A stretch of 64,000 bases of DNA from Neptuniibacter sp. (GCF_024231755.1 NZ_JAAEQH010000147.1:1-64000), one strand, 5' to 3'; positions 33,788 through 43,749 are shown, numbered from the stretch's first letter. Notes: generated from the letters alone by a model not told the origin. Numbers and translations are program-made.

Positions 33788-35109
33788 TGTGCATTCCTCT
33801 TTTTAAGCAAAATCACTTTATCCATAGCCTGAATGACTTGGCCGGTATTCAATTTGGAAACCTTAGCCCGCAAACCTTGCTCGGAATCCACAAATACTAA
33901 CTCCGCAATCAGTTGATCATCTTGCCTGAATACCAACGCCATATCGCCGATGTCAGTACGATACGGCCTAGCAAAATGGACAACCACATTTTCTGCATCT
34001 CTTGGATCGAGCACATATCCGGCCTCCTCCTGCTGGACTAATAACTTACCTAGAAAATACTGATAACTGTCCAGCTGTTGCTCAGAGGTGCGCAGGTTAT
34101 CCAATAACGTGCCACTCAGCTCGCTATAACTTGAATTGAGGCTGTCAGTCATCACTTGAAGGTGGGCAGAAGCTGACTGGGGTGAATTGATGTAGGGTAT
34201 TTCAGCGATACGTGATAACAGCATCGCCTGGTTTTCCTGGGTTGCAATCAACTGCGAAAGGGCACCGCTGGAAATAAGTCCCATATCACTTAGATACTTT
34301 TGCTGTTGCTCAGAAAAAGCTTGTGAATCTACCTCTTTTAATCGGGTATTCAGAATCTGGTTGATCTTTTGATCATCAAACTGAGGGTTGTAGCGGTCGA
34401 TTAGGAATTGCTTCTCTTTCTCAAATTCAGCCTTAAGATCTACTATGCGCTTCTCATAATATCGTTGTACATTTTTAATCCGCAGCTCCTGAAGCTTTTG
34501 CTCTGGGTTTAATATCGCAGAGCTACCTCCGGAGAATCGCTGAACCTCACCTTCCACCTGATCAATTTCAGCCTGCAATTTATCGATCTGAGCTTGTTTA
34601 CTGCCTTTACGCTTTAAATATTGCCCCTCCAGCACTTCCAACGCCTGTTTAAGCTCAGTGTTGAGTTGCTGAATTTGAACATCATCACTCTGCAATTGTG
34701 CTAACTTCTCCCGGCGTGCATATTCAGCCACTACGACTGATTTAAGATCGGCATGTTCGTTCTCAATTTCGCTTAATTCCGAGCGCAGCATATCCAACTC
34801 AACGTTGGAATTACCGATCGAAAACACCAACTCTTTTAATTTAACCTCATCAAACTCAGCAATATTGATCTCAACATTATTCTCCTGCTGGCGCATATAC
34901 AGATGAAAAGCAACGCTGGTAAGCAGCATGAACACTATCAGAGAAGAGATGATCTTGGTTAACTTGTAACTTCGATTCAGCTTGGAGCGAGCAAACTCCT
35001 GCTCCAGAGAATAGACACTGGCAGCTTCGCCCTGATGCAACGCTTCATGCGTCAGAAACGATTCTTTAGTGACACGTAAACGGTCGTTTACTTCGAAGTC
35101 AGAACCCAT
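33784..35109 (-). CDS. Membrane coiled-coil protein, unknown function
   Basis: About 441 residues from MGSDFEVN (an ATG 12 bases upstream is also possible). Cytosolic N-terminus of ~50 residues, one transmembrane helix (about 54-73, IISSLIVFMLLTSVAFHLYM), then a periplasmic region dominated by a coiled coil (roughly 85-260, heptads rich in Leu/Glu/Lys/Gln) and a compact C-terminal beta-rich domain (about 375-435). The topology resembles adaptor or bridge proteins. Its start lies inside the 3' end of the cyclase gene (22-base overlap) and its stop overlaps the next start, so the three products are probably made in fixed ratio. No family recognised. Confidence 0.8.
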   Translation of the reverse strand: MGSDFEVNDRLRVTKESFLTHEALHQGEAASVYSLEQEFARSKLNRSYKLTKIISSLIVFMLLTSVAFHLYMRQQENNVEINIAEFDEVKLKELVFSIGNSNVELDMLRSELSEIENEHADLKSVVVAEYARREKLAQLQSDDVQIQQLNTELKQALEVLEGQYLKRKGSKQAQIDKLQAEIDQVEGEVQRFSGGSSAILNPEQKLQELRIKNVQRYYEKRIVDLKAEFEKEKQFLIDRYNPQFDDQKINQILNTRLKEVDSQAFSEQQQKYLSDMGLISSGALSQLIATQENQAMLLSRIAEIPYINSPQSASAHLQVMTDSLNSSYSELSGTLLDNLRTSEQQLDSYQYFLGKLLVQQEEAGYVLDPRDAENVVVHFARPYRTDIGDMALVFRQDDQLIAELVFVDSEQGLRAKVSKLNTGQVIQAMDKVILLKKRNAQ

Positions 35110-36779
35110 GTTCCATCCCAATCACCTGGACACTGCCCAGACGTACGTTGCTTAAACTCATCTGCCACAGGTAAAGCGCATTGGCAGAAATACTCATGTG
35201 CTTTCTGCCAATCACCCTGATAATAGCAATTTAGCCCTTGTTCAAAGGGCTTCAACTGTTGTTGTAACACATCGCTATATTCATCGATTGGTACCGGCCA
35301 GTAGATAGGTAAGGCCTCATTTTTGCCTTTCACTTTTACACTATCGATATTGATAAACTTAAAGCCTGACTCTGCTACCGCTTGTAGAACATCATCCCGT
35401 ACCGAATCCGAACAGATCATGGGCACTTTGTAGATGCGGGTAAGCCCCTCAAGGCGTGACGCAGAATTTACCCGGTCACCAATCACGGTGGTGGTCATTC
35501 GTAGCTGCGAGCCTATAGTGCCATAAAACACATCACCACAATCGATCCCAACGCCCACATCCAGTAATACCGCCTGATAAATGGCCTCTTCTTGCTCAGT
35601 CAGCGAACCCTGTTGGGCAATAAGATCCTGCTTACGCTTTTCCATCTGCGTTTTTAAAGACTCAGTCGCACGAATAATGTCATGAGCTGATAAGAGCGCT
35701 GCGTAAGATTTGTTTTTCTCATGGTCCATCACACCATAAACCGCGAGTAATGCATCACCGATAATGGAAGCAATCACTCCTTCATGTTCATAGATATTGG
35801 CGATGGCATGATCGTATTGGATATTCAGCAGTTTGATAATGTCCGTGCCTAAGGTCTCCGTCATGTTGGTATAACCTTTGATATCGGTAAACAGCATGGT
35901 CAGCTGTTGTTGGTCGCCCTCTAAACGGATCTCTTTCTCTTCGTAGGCTTTTTTGACTATGTCTCGATCGGCGAATTTTTTAAAAATATTCACCAACACA
36001 TCCATGTTGTGAGATAGGACATTAAACGACATGCCCATGTAGGTCACATCGTCGTTAGGCGCATTTTCCAGAGGTATAGGTGCCAGTTTCTGCTTTTTCG
36101 TCATATCCATGATTTCATGGGTAATAGTACTGATAAAACGCAGAATATATCGCACCACATAGATAGCAGTGACCGCCGATAAAACCGTTATCAGCAGAAT
36201 AATCAAAATAATCAGCAGGAAGTTTTGCCAGGATTTTTGGTGGTAAGCCTCATCATCTTCACCCCGGAACAGATACATATCCCAGTGTTTGTTGTATTTG
36301 TATATACCAAAATATTGTTTGCCGTTTATCTCTGTAACAACAAAATCCTCATGCAAGGCTTCTAAGCTGCCACCACCCTTTTCCAGTAACGGCTGCATAT
36401 CAAACTTAGTCCCTTTCTGATCCAAAGTTGAGAAAACTATGTCTCCATTTGGCTCGAAGCCGAGAATAACAGAGCTCTGATTCTCAATTTCAAATAAGCT
36501 TTTTTTCTTTATATTGGCGAGGGCTTCAGCCCTATCCTGACTAATTTCGAAGATCTGCCACTGGATATTGCTGAAATTAGAGATCTCTTTTAGATCTTTG
36601 ATAAGTAACTGCTTGGTGAAGTGCACCTGATTGATACGGTTAAATACCAAGCTGATGTAGTTGGTGGTGAGATTAGAGACAATAATGAATAGCGTTAACA
36701 CCACAACAATCTTCAACGCTACCGGTATTACCCGGACCTTTCCAACCTTGTCAAAACGAACAAAATTGAGAAGTTTCAT
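35088..36779 (-). CDS. Membrane class III adenylate/guanylate cyclase with periplasmic sensor
   Basis: 563 residues from MKLLNFVRF. Transmembrane helices at about 21-45 and 186-212 enclose a ~140-residue periplasmic sensor (Cache-like in position, ends YKYNKHWDMYLF). A HAMP-like linker precedes a class III cyclase domain with both metal aspartates (Asp299 in FTDIKGYT and Asp342 in IGDALLAVYG) and the transition-state Asn438/Arg442 (VNSASRLE). The catalytic set is complete, so it is probably active; cAMP versus cGMP is not certain. The C-terminal ~80 residues look like a short helical repeat. First of a three-gene operon. An ATG 36 bases upstream is possible. Confidence 0.9.
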   Translation of the reverse strand: MKLLNFVRFDKVGKVRVIPVALKIVVVLTLFIIVSNLTTNYISLVFNRINQVHFTKQLLIKDLKEISNFSNIQWQIFEISQDRAEALANIKKKSLFEIENQSSVILGFEPNGDIVFSTLDQKGTKFDMQPLLEKGGGSLEALHEDFVVTEINGKQYFGIYKYNKHWDMYLFRGEDDEAYHQKSWQNFLLIILIILLITVLSAVTAIYVVRYILRFISTITHEIMDMTKKQKLAPIPLENAPNDDVTYMGMSFNVLSHNMDVLVNIFKKFADRDIVKKAYEEKEIRLEGDQQQLTMLFTDIKGYTNMTETLGTDIIKLLNIQYDHAIANIYEHEGVIASIIGDALLAVYGVMDHEKNKSYAALLSAHDIIRATESLKTQMEKRKQDLIAQQGSLTEQEEAIYQAVLLDVGVGIDCGDVFYGTIGSQLRMTTTVIGDRVNSASRLEGLTRIYKVPMICSDSVRDDVLQAVAESGFKFINIDSVKVKGKNEALPIYWPVPIDEYSDVLQQQLKPFEQGLNCYYQGDWQKAHEYFCQCALPVADEFKQRTSGQCPGDWDGTWVLTSK

Positions 36780-36965
36780 CCTGTAACTGCACTCCAATCT
36801 GAACTTCACACGCAAAGGTGTATCAAGGGTTCATTAGGAGAGTAGTCAGCCGTTCTAGGAAAGTCTAGGTATATATAGTTGTAGGCAATAGAGGCAGGTA
36901 AAGATGGCAACAGATCTTTAATAAACCAAGTACCTCGAAACCTTTCTGCTTAACCAGAATTCACA

Positions 36966-36990
36966 TTAAAAAGCCCCGCAAATGCGGGGC
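36966..36990 (-). terminator. rpiA terminator
   Basis: Stem GCCCCGC / GCGGGGC with loop AAAT, followed leftward by a T-run (AAAAA on the plus strand). It lies 56 bases after the rpiA stop and ahead of the divergent-side cyclase gene start region. Confidence 0.93.
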
Positions 36991-37045
36991 CTATAATGCT
37001 TTTTTGCAACGAAGCGCTGTCGCTTATTTTAGGCGGTTTTAACGA

Positions 37046-37717
37046 CTATAAAGTAATCGTTTCAACACCATTCGGCGTTCCCATCAGCACAACATCTGCA
37101 CCACGATTAGCAAAAAGGCCGTTGGTCACAACACCAACAATATTATTCAGCTGTGTTTCCAGTTCTTTGGCGTGCAGGATTTCCAGATCGTGGACATCCA
37201 GAATTACGTTGCCGTTATCGGTGGTGAAGCCTTCGCGCCATTCTGGCATACCATCCAGTTTTACCAGTTCACGAGCAACCTGCGAGCGTGCCATTGGGAT
37301 AACTTCAACAGGCAGTGGGAATTCACCCAGCACATCTACTTTTTTAGTGCTATCAACGATGCAAACAAACTCTTTGGCTACCGCAGCAACGATCTTTTCA
37401 CGAGTCAGTGCGCCGCCACCACCTTTGATCAGGTTCAGACCGGAGTCGAATTCGTCTGCGCCATCTACGTACACTTCCATTTCAGCAACAGAGTTCATGT
37501 CGAAGACTTCAATACCATGGCCTTTAAGGCGTTCTGCTGTTGCTTCAGAGCTGGCTACAGCACCGTCAAACATGTGCTTAATCTCAGCTAACGCATCAAT
37601 AAAGAAGTTTGCGGTAGAGCCGGTACCTACACCAACAATACTGTCTTTGTTTAGCTTAGGTTTGATGTATTCAACAGCGGCTTGGGCTACCGCTTTTTTC
37701 ATCTCATCCTGGGTCAT
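37046..37717 (-). CDS. rpiA: Ribose-5-phosphate isomerase A
   Basis: Interconverts ribose-5-phosphate and ribulose-5-phosphate in the pentose phosphate pathway. 223 residues from MTQDEMKK, which matches the usual ~220; the frame stays open upstream for 39 further codons without ribosome binding support, while AGGTG lies before the chosen ATG. Motifs [42 protein letters not shown] and the C-terminal GVVTNGLFA are all present. Divergent from ilvA, an arrangement common in gammaproteobacteria. Confidence 0.96.
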   Translation of the reverse strand: MTQDEMKKAVAQAAVEYIKPKLNKDSIVGVGTGSTANFFIDALAEIKHMFDGAVASSEATAERLKGHGIEVFDMNSVAEMEVYVDGADEFDSGLNLIKGGGGALTREKIVAAVAKEFVCIVDSTKKVDVLGEFPLPVEVIPMARSQVARELVKLDGMPEWREGFTTDNGNVILDVHDLEILHAKELETQLNNIVGVVTNGLFANRGADVVLMGTPNGVETITL

Positions 37718-37872
37718 GATAGGCACCTGTGCTCTGCTACCCTTAATCGGGTGCGTGGTAAATGTGAAATTGCGCAAATTATACGCTGCAAAGGCGACCT
37801 GTTGTAGACGTAACAGGGGGTTTCCCATTACCATTTCGGCCCTATTTTTATTTTCAGACGAAAGAAGCGATC

Positions 37873-39387
37873 ATGCCTGATAGATATATCAAGAAAATCC
37901 TCAAAGCCCGTGTCTACGACGTGGCCGTGGAAACGCCGTTGGAAGAAGCAAAAGGTCTGTCGGAGCGTCTGAAAAACCGAATTTTGCTTAAGCGTGAAGA
38001 TGAACAGCCGGTATTCTCTTTTAAACTGCGTGGTGCCTATAACAAGATGGTGCAGCTCAGCGAGGAAGAGCGGGCTTGTGGTGTGGTAGCTGCGTCTGCG
38101 GGCAACCATGCTCAGGGTGTGGCGATGTCCGCCAAAACGCTGGGTATTAAAGCGACTATCGTGATGCCTAAAACGACACCAGATGTGAAGGTGAACAATG
38201 TTCGCCGTCTGGGCGGTAAGGTAGTGCTTCACGGGGATGCCTATGATGACGCTTCAGCCCACGCTAAGAAGCTGGTTGAAGAGAAAGGCATGACCTACGT
38301 GCACCCGTTTGATGATCCTGATGTGATCGCGGGTCAGGGTACGGTTGCGATGGAAATCCTACGTCAGGAGTCCGGCCCTATTAACGCCATCTTTGTTCCT
38401 GTTGGCGGCGGCGGCCTGATCGCAGGTATCGCAGCTTACGTTAAGTACCTGCGCCCTGAGACGAAGATAATTGGCGTTGAATCTGAAGACTCTGCCTGCC
38501 TGTACGAAGCAATGAAAGCAGGTGAGCGAGTTATTTTGCCGCAAGTAGGTATATTCGCTGACGGTGTTGCCGTGGCTCAGATCGGCGAGAAAACCTTTGA
38601 AGTAGCCCAGCGTTACGTGGATGAAGTTATCACTGTATCCACTGATGAGATCTGCGCAGCGATAAAAGATATCTATGATGATACCCGTTCAATCTGTGAA
38701 CCAGCCGGTGCTCTAGGTGTAGCGGGTATGAAGAAATACGTGGCCCGCGATGGCATTGCTGATCAAACCCTGATCGCTATCGATTCCGGCGCCAATGTAA
38801 ACTTCGACCGCCTACGCCATATTGCAGAACGTTCAGAATTGGGTGAGAAACGTGAGGCGATTATCGCTGCGCGTATTCCTGAGAAACCGGGAAGTTTTAG
38901 AAAGTTCTGCTCTGCCTTGGGTAAACGCAATATCACCGAGTTTAACTACCGCTATAGCGATAATGATCAGGCGATTGTATTTGCTGGCATCCAAACTAAA
39001 GCAGAGGCGGATCGTAATGATCTAATCAACGAACTTCAGGATAAACAGTACGAAGTCGCTGACCTGACTGATAACGAGATCGCAAAGATCCACGTTCGTT
39101 ATATGGTTGGCGGACACGCTCCGGAATCACTGGAAAATGAAGTGATCTATCGTTTTGAATTCCCAGAGCGGCCTGGAGCCCTGATGAACTTCCTCAGCAA
39201 GCTAGGCGGAAAATGGAACATCTCTATGTTCCACTACCGTAACCATGGTGCAGCTTATGGTCGTGTTCTGGTTGGCATGCAGGTACCTGAAGGCGAGCGA
39301 GATCAAGTAGGAGCCTTCCTAGAGGAGATTGGTTATAACTACTGGGAAGAGACTGATAACACTGCGTATCAGCTGTTCTTAGGTTAA
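37873..39387 (+). CDS. ilvA: Threonine ammonia-lyase, biosynthetic
   Basis: PLP-dependent conversion of threonine to 2-oxobutanoate, first step of isoleucine synthesis. 504 residues: the PLP lysine lies in the SFKLRGAYNKM motif (about 49-59), the phosphate-binding glycine loop in PVGGGGLIAGIA, and two C-terminal ACT-like regulatory domains (about 325-410 and 420-500) fit the isoleucine-inhibited biosynthetic form. Single-gene unit; the stop is followed by a long hairpin. Confidence 0.97.
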   Translation: MPDRYIKKILKARVYDVAVETPLEEAKGLSERLKNRILLKREDEQPVFSFKLRGAYNKMVQLSEEERACGVVAASAGNHAQGVAMSAKTLGIKATIVMPKTTPDVKVNNVRRLGGKVVLHGDAYDDASAHAKKLVEEKGMTYVHPFDDPDVIAGQGTVAMEILRQESGPINAIFVPVGGGGLIAGIAAYVKYLRPETKIIGVESEDSACLYEAMKAGERVILPQVGIFADGVAVAQIGEKTFEVAQRYVDEVITVSTDEICAAIKDIYDDTRSICEPAGALGVAGMKKYVARDGIADQTLIAIDSGANVNFDRLRHIAERSELGEKREAIIAARIPEKPGSFRKFCSALGKRNITEFNYRYSDNDQAIVFAGIQTKAEADRNDLINELQDKQYEVADLTDNEIAKIHVRYMVGGHAPESLENEVIYRFEFPERPGALMNFLSKLGGKWNISMFHYRNHGAAYGRVLVGMQVPEGERDQVGAFLEEIGYNYWEETDNTAYQLFLG

Positions 39388-39397
39388 AAACAGCCAC

Positions 39398-39426
39398 ATA
39401 TCTGGCAGAACTACTCTGCCAGATAT
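39398..39426. terminator. Perfect 12-base-arm hairpin between convergent ilvA and the GGDEF-EAL gene
   Basis: Arms ATATCTGGCAGA and TCTGCCAGATAT with a five-base loop. It starts 11 bases after the ilvA stop and its right half encodes the last codons and stop of the convergent gene. Neither side has a long T-run, so termination strength is uncertain. Confidence 0.65.
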
Positions 39427-42113
39427 CCTTCTCTATATAGGAATTCAATCAACTCATCTGCTGGCAGCGCCGGCGAAACCAAATACCCCTGTATCTCATC
39501 ACAACCCAATTGCTGCAGATAAGTTTTCTGCCCCTCATTTTCAACGCCTTCCGCTATCACTTTGAGACCTAATCCGTGCGCCATCGCTATAGTGGCTTTA
39601 ACGATAGCCGCATCATCCAGATCCTGTTCAATTTCGTTAATGAAAGAGCGGTCAATTTTCAGCTTATCGGTAGAAAACTGCTTTAGATATGAGAGTGATG
39701 AGTAACCCGTACCAAAATCATCAATCGCTGCTCTGACACCGAGCTTACGCAGATTACTCAGCACCGTAATCGCATTGTTCACATTATCCATCAGCATACT
39801 TTCAGTCAGTTCTAACTCCAGCATGGAAGGTTTAATACCGGTACAATCGAGCGCTTCTTTGATCTGCTTTTCCAAAACCACATGATCCTGGAACTGGCGG
39901 GCCGAGATGTTGATGGATACAGGCAGTGTCTGCTTTATCTCTTGTTGCCATTGAGCTGCCTGCTGACAAGACTGATGAACCACCCACTCTCCTATCTGAC
40001 AGATAAGACCACTCTGCTCAGCTACATCGATAAATGTACCTGGGTAAAGCACCCCCTCTTGCGGATGGTTCCATCGTAATAAACACTCAAGGCCAATCAG
40101 AGAGTTAGTACTAAGATCTATCTGCGGCTGGTAAAACAGCTCAAGCTGCCCAAGCGTTAGCGCATGACGCAACTCCATTTCCAGCTGCATTTGACGCTCA
40201 ATTCTCTCTTTCATCTCCAAAGTAAAGAACTGATAGGAATTGCCTCCAGCACTTTTCGCCCGATACGTAGCCAGATCTGCGTTTTTTAGAATTTCTTTGC
40301 TCTCAATACCGTCCACAGGGTAATGGCTGATGCCAATACTCCCCGACAAGAAGATCGAGTGGCCACCTATATCAAACGCTTCAGATAATGCACCAAGTAA
40401 TTTATCCGCTAAGCGGGCTTGATCAATATCTTTCTCAGCTTTGACCAGCAGTGTGAACTCGTCCCCTCCGAGGCGCGCAATAAGATCACTACTGCGACAG
40501 CAGGCTCGTAAACGATCAGCAACCGCACAGAGTAAGCGATCACCATGATCATGTCCCATCGAATCATTAATACGCTTGAATCCATCCAGATCGATAACAA
40601 GGACTGAAAATTCGAAGCCGCTACGCTCCGCCTCTTTCACATTCTGTTCAAGGAACTGCAGAAAAGCATTACGGTTGTAGAGCCCTGTTAGAGCATCATA
40701 AGTCGTCAGTTCAAGCAAACGCTCTTCAGTTTTCAGGCGCTGCTCTATGTTCGTGACACTACCACGGACAACCACGTCATCTATGGCAGGAAAAGGTACC
40801 AACCTAACTTCACAAGCCACTGGGTCGCGACGGGAATTGATATGTGTCCAAGTGAAACTCTCATAATCGCCTGCCAGCGCTTTTTCAATATGGTACTTAG
40901 CCCGTTCAGCGGAGAGAGTTCCATCTGGCTGCTCTTCTGGTGAAACATCTCTCACGCTCAATTTGAGCAACTCTTCCCGGCTGTAGCCATAGAGCTTCAA
41001 AGCATTATCATTAACATCGATAAAACGGTCTTGTTCCAGACTGAATAACACCACGGCTTCCGGCGCATTTTCAAATAGTGCTCGGTAACGCCTCTCATTG
41101 GTTTTTAACTCTTGAACGGTGGAGCTCAACGCCTCTTGCTGTAACTGCAAAGTTTCATTTTTTTCACGCAGCTGTTCTGTCGCACGGTTGATTCCTATTT
41201 CCAGCTTTGCACTCAAGCGCTGCATCGCCGCACGCGCTTTCTCCCGCTCAAGAATTACCGAACAGAGCAATAAGCCACACAACGAGATACAGCACATATA
41301 TACCTGCTGTATTAGTAACGACTGGGGAATATCTTCAGAAACAAAGGGGCCATAACCAGCTAAGGTGCCATTAATTGCAGATAGCGCAATGAACAAAACC
41401 AACAGCGTGCTTCCTCTGTAACCAAACCTATACCCCACAGCAATCAACAGGGGTATTGGTAGAAAAGCTAAGGGGGCGTGGGTCATTTCAACAACGGTCC
41501 AGCCGCCAAATACAATTAGAGCCAGAATGATAGAAGCGATGGTATAGCCGAAAACCTCTAAAAGACTGCTATCCGGTGATTTATATTCACGCGCAAAGAC
41601 CATAATTAAAGGGGTAAAGATGAGAATACCGACCAGATCCCCAAGCCACCAGACCAACCATATACGTTTAAATTGATCCATAGCACCGCTAGAGGACCAA
41701 TCCGTAACCGCATGACTGCCTATCACTGCAGCCAAAGCGCAGCTAACTACAGCGATCAATGTCAGTTTGAAAATATTATGCGGGTCGTTAAAGAAGTAAC
41801 GCCGAGTAATAAATTTATTGGTGAGAAGTAATGCAGTTAATGCTTCCAGACTATTACCAAAAGCAATCTGCAAGGCAGTTACACTGGCGCTATCCACCTG
41901 CCAGTTAACAAAAAAGGCTCCAAGAAACACTCCAGGCAACATGCCCATGCCACCGAGAAGTAACGCCGCCAGGCTGATGCCACTTGGAGGCCAGAACGGG
42001 CTGGCATAACCGTGTTCCGCCATACCCAAAGCAAGTTTTGCCGTAACCAAATACGCAATCATGACCACTAGGTTTAATACCAGAGGATTCTGAATCAACG
42101 TTGCCTTGCGCAT
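39411..42113 (-). CDS. MASE1-PAS-GGDEF-EAL cyclic-di-GMP protein
   Basis: About 900 residues from MRKATLIQN (an upstream in-frame ATG at 42164 adds 17 residues). Eight or so transmembrane helices in an N-terminal MASE1 sensor (TAKLALGMAEHGYASPFWPPSGI opening is typical), a linker helix, a PAS domain (about 345-460, RALFENAPEAVVLF), GGDEF (RLGGDEFTLLV, intact) and EAL (here ECLLRWNHP, with DFGTGYSSLSYLK and KIDRSFI intact). Both enzymatic activities look possible. It lies downstream of an RluA-type gene on the same strand. The signal is unknown. Confidence 0.9.
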   Translation of the reverse strand: MRKATLIQNPLVLNLVVMIAYLVTAKLALGMAEHGYASPFWPPSGISLAALLLGGMGMLPGVFLGAFFVNWQVDSASVTALQIAFGNSLEALTALLLTNKFITRRYFFNDPHNIFKLTLIAVVSCALAAVIGSHAVTDWSSSGAMDQFKRIWLVWWLGDLVGILIFTPLIMVFAREYKSPDSSLLEVFGYTIASIILALIVFGGWTVVEMTHAPLAFLPIPLLIAVGYRFGYRGSTLLVLFIALSAINGTLAGYGPFVSEDIPQSLLIQQVYMCCISLCGLLLCSVILEREKARAAMQRLSAKLEIGINRATEQLREKNETLQLQQEALSSTVQELKTNERRYRALFENAPEAVVLFSLEQDRFIDVNDNALKLYGYSREELLKLSVRDVSPEEQPDGTLSAERAKYHIEKALAGDYESFTWTHINSRRDPVACEVRLVPFPAIDDVVVRGSVTNIEQRLKTEERLLELTTYDALTGLYNRNAFLQFLEQNVKEAERSGFEFSVLVIDLDGFKRINDSMGHDHGDRLLCAVADRLRACCRSSDLIARLGGDEFTLLVKAEKDIDQARLADKLLGALSEAFDIGGHSIFLSGSIGISHYPVDGIESKEILKNADLATYRAKSAGGNSYQFFTLEMKERIERQMQLEMELRHALTLGQLELFYQPQIDLSTNSLIGLECLLRWNHPQEGVLYPGTFIDVAEQSGLICQIGEWVVHQSCQQAAQWQQEIKQTLPVSINISARQFQDHVVLEKQIKEALDCTGIKPSMLELELTESMLMDNVNNAITVLSNLRKLGVRAAIDDFGTGYSSLSYLKQFSTDKLKIDRSFINEIEQDLDDAAIVKATIAMAHGLGLKVIAEGVENEGQKTYLQQLGCDEIQGYLVSPALPADELIEFLYREGYLAE

Positions 42114-42195
42114 ATTGGCCGCTCTCCATACTGCAGAAATGAAGTTATTCGTGCACTTACACAATGACCGCCTAGAGTAGCAAATTTTTGAATGC

Positions 42196-43158
42196 TTATT
42201 CTTTGCTGTAGGACAGCATTTCAGGAGAAAATGTTTCTATCTCCACCTTTTCATCATCAATGTTCAATTCCAACCGGCTGGCCTCGAGCAGATGATATTC
42301 TGAGCCCAGTTGATCAAAGTCATCGCTTTGCAGGGCAGCTTTCAATCTTTTCAGGTAGAACTGACCCGATAAAGCATAAATTTTATCGCCAATGATCGGA
42401 TAGCCGAGATGCGCCAGATGTACACGGATCTGGTGTTTTCTTCCGGTATACAGCTCACACTCGATTAGCGATCTGCTCCCTTCTCTTTGCAACACTCTGA
42501 AAGCAGTTTTACTATGTTTTGGTTTGGGATAAAGCTCAGAACGATCTTGATCAACCACATACACCTGGCTACGAATCGGGCTATCGTTTTTTTCAGATAG
42601 CTCACAATCCAGTATTTTCTTATCCCATTTGGGATTGCCAAATACCCACGCTTGATAGACCTTACGGGTTATCAAATGGCCTAACTGTGGCTTCCACTTT
42701 TTATCAGCAGCCACCGTTTTAGCAATCAGAACAATACCTGAAGTTTCTGCATCCAGGCGGTGCAGAAGATGCGCAGTAGCGTAAGGAGTTTGTCTACGTA
42801 TTAGAGAGATAAGAGTATTGTACAGATTTCGCGTTGTACGACTGACGGGCAATAGATGCGGTTTATGCACAGCCATCAGCTCATCATTTTCCCAGAGCTT
42901 GTACCACTGAGTATCGACAGGCTCTTCTTGATGATCAGGAAGAGTAACCTCTACTTTCTGACCCGGTTGCAGCTTATGTGTAGAAGTTACACATTCGCCA
43001 TCAACCCGAATCAAACCTTGTTCAAATAAAGTATCGAGCTGCTGTTGATGATTTGTAGCAAGTCTCGAATAAAGGAAATCGGATACAGAGAATTCTGCCG
43101 ACAAAACGTCAAAGCAGAGTCTGAAGTTTGAAGGATCAACACTTAAGCTTTCAGCCAC
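42196..43158 (-). CDS. RluA-family pseudouridine synthase
   Basis: 320 residues: N-terminal S4-like RNA-binding region (about 25-85) and the catalytic domain with HLLHRLDAETSG (about 150-161, catalytic Asp) and the GRKHQIRVHLAHLGYPIIGD segment. The start is GTG with AGGAACCCCTT ahead. It could be RluA or RluC/D-like; the exact rRNA target cannot be read from the sequence. A GGDEF-EAL gene follows on the same strand. Confidence 0.88.
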   Translation of the reverse strand: MAESLSVDPSNFRLCFDVLSAEFSVSDFLYSRLATNHQQQLDTLFEQGLIRVDGECVTSTHKLQPGQKVEVTLPDHQEEPVDTQWYKLWENDELMAVHKPHLLPVSRTTRNLYNTLISLIRRQTPYATAHLLHRLDAETSGIVLIAKTVAADKKWKPQLGHLITRKVYQAWVFGNPKWDKKILDCELSEKNDSPIRSQVYVVDQDRSELYPKPKHSKTAFRVLQREGSRSLIECELYTGRKHQIRVHLAHLGYPIIGDKIYALSGQFYLKRLKAALQSDDFDQLGSEYHLLEASRLELNIDDEKVEIETFSPEMLSYSKE

Positions 43159-43211
43159 AAGGGGTTCCTAGCTCCTAGCAAGCAAAGCATCTAGCCACTC
43201 GCCCCTGCTTT

Positions 43212-43712
43212 CTACGGCATCTCCGGAGAGTGCTGGAAGCCCTGACTGAAAAACGCCTGTGCGGTAAAGATGAACAAAGATGCCAGTCCCCATGCCAAAC
43301 CAGTCACTACACCCAGATCGACTATTCCACGCCATGGCTGGTCTAGCTGATGCACCAGCAGCACCATACCAATGATACCGAAGGTCAGACAGTACGTAAC
43401 GATCATGCGCTTACGCACAATATCAAAGAAGCCCATACAGAATAGCGGAGCCAGAATCAGACGAACAGGTGAGACATTCTGCGATAGGAACAAGATACGG
43501 GCAGCGACACGAGGTGACCACGCTTGTTGGAAGCCACGGTAACCTTCAGCAAAGCCCATGAATGCGATACTCACAGCCAGTGCAACCCAGTGATACCAAT
43601 TCAGGTCGTAATCAAATGTCTGCATACCAATAGCACTGAGGCGATAGATCGCGCTGCCCAACAGCAGGCTGATACCCGTGATTCCCCAAAGTGCTGCAAT
43701 GTAACCTAACAC
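43212..43712 (-). CDS. Small multi-pass membrane protein, unknown
   Basis: 166 residues, GTG start with GAAGAG upstream. Four or so hydrophobic helices (about 3-22, 40-58, 85-106 and 112-156). No family recognised. It stands alone between the RluA-type gene and the dctPQM operon terminator; a TATAAT at 43750-43755 could be its -10 box. Confidence 0.7.
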   Translation of the reverse strand: MLGYIAALWGITGISLLLGSAIYRLSAIGMQTFDYDLNWYHWVALAVSIAFMGFAEGYRGFQQAWSPRVAARILFLSQNVSPVRLILAPLFCMGFFDIVRKRMIVTYCLTFGIIGMVLLVHQLDQPWRGIVDLGVVTGLAWGLASLFIFTAQAFFSQGFQHSPEMP

Positions 43713-43749
43713 GCTAATTCTCTTCGTCTCTTGTCATACGAGGCGCGGA

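Noticed and set aside
36996-37880. Plus-strand ORF of 294 codons over rpiA
   Set aside because: Antisense of the strongly conserved rpiA frame (Ser/Thr/Ala-rich shadow); no ribosome site or domain.
37828-38232. Minus-strand ORF at the start of ilvA
   Set aside because: Antisense shadow of the ilvA coding frame with no family pattern.
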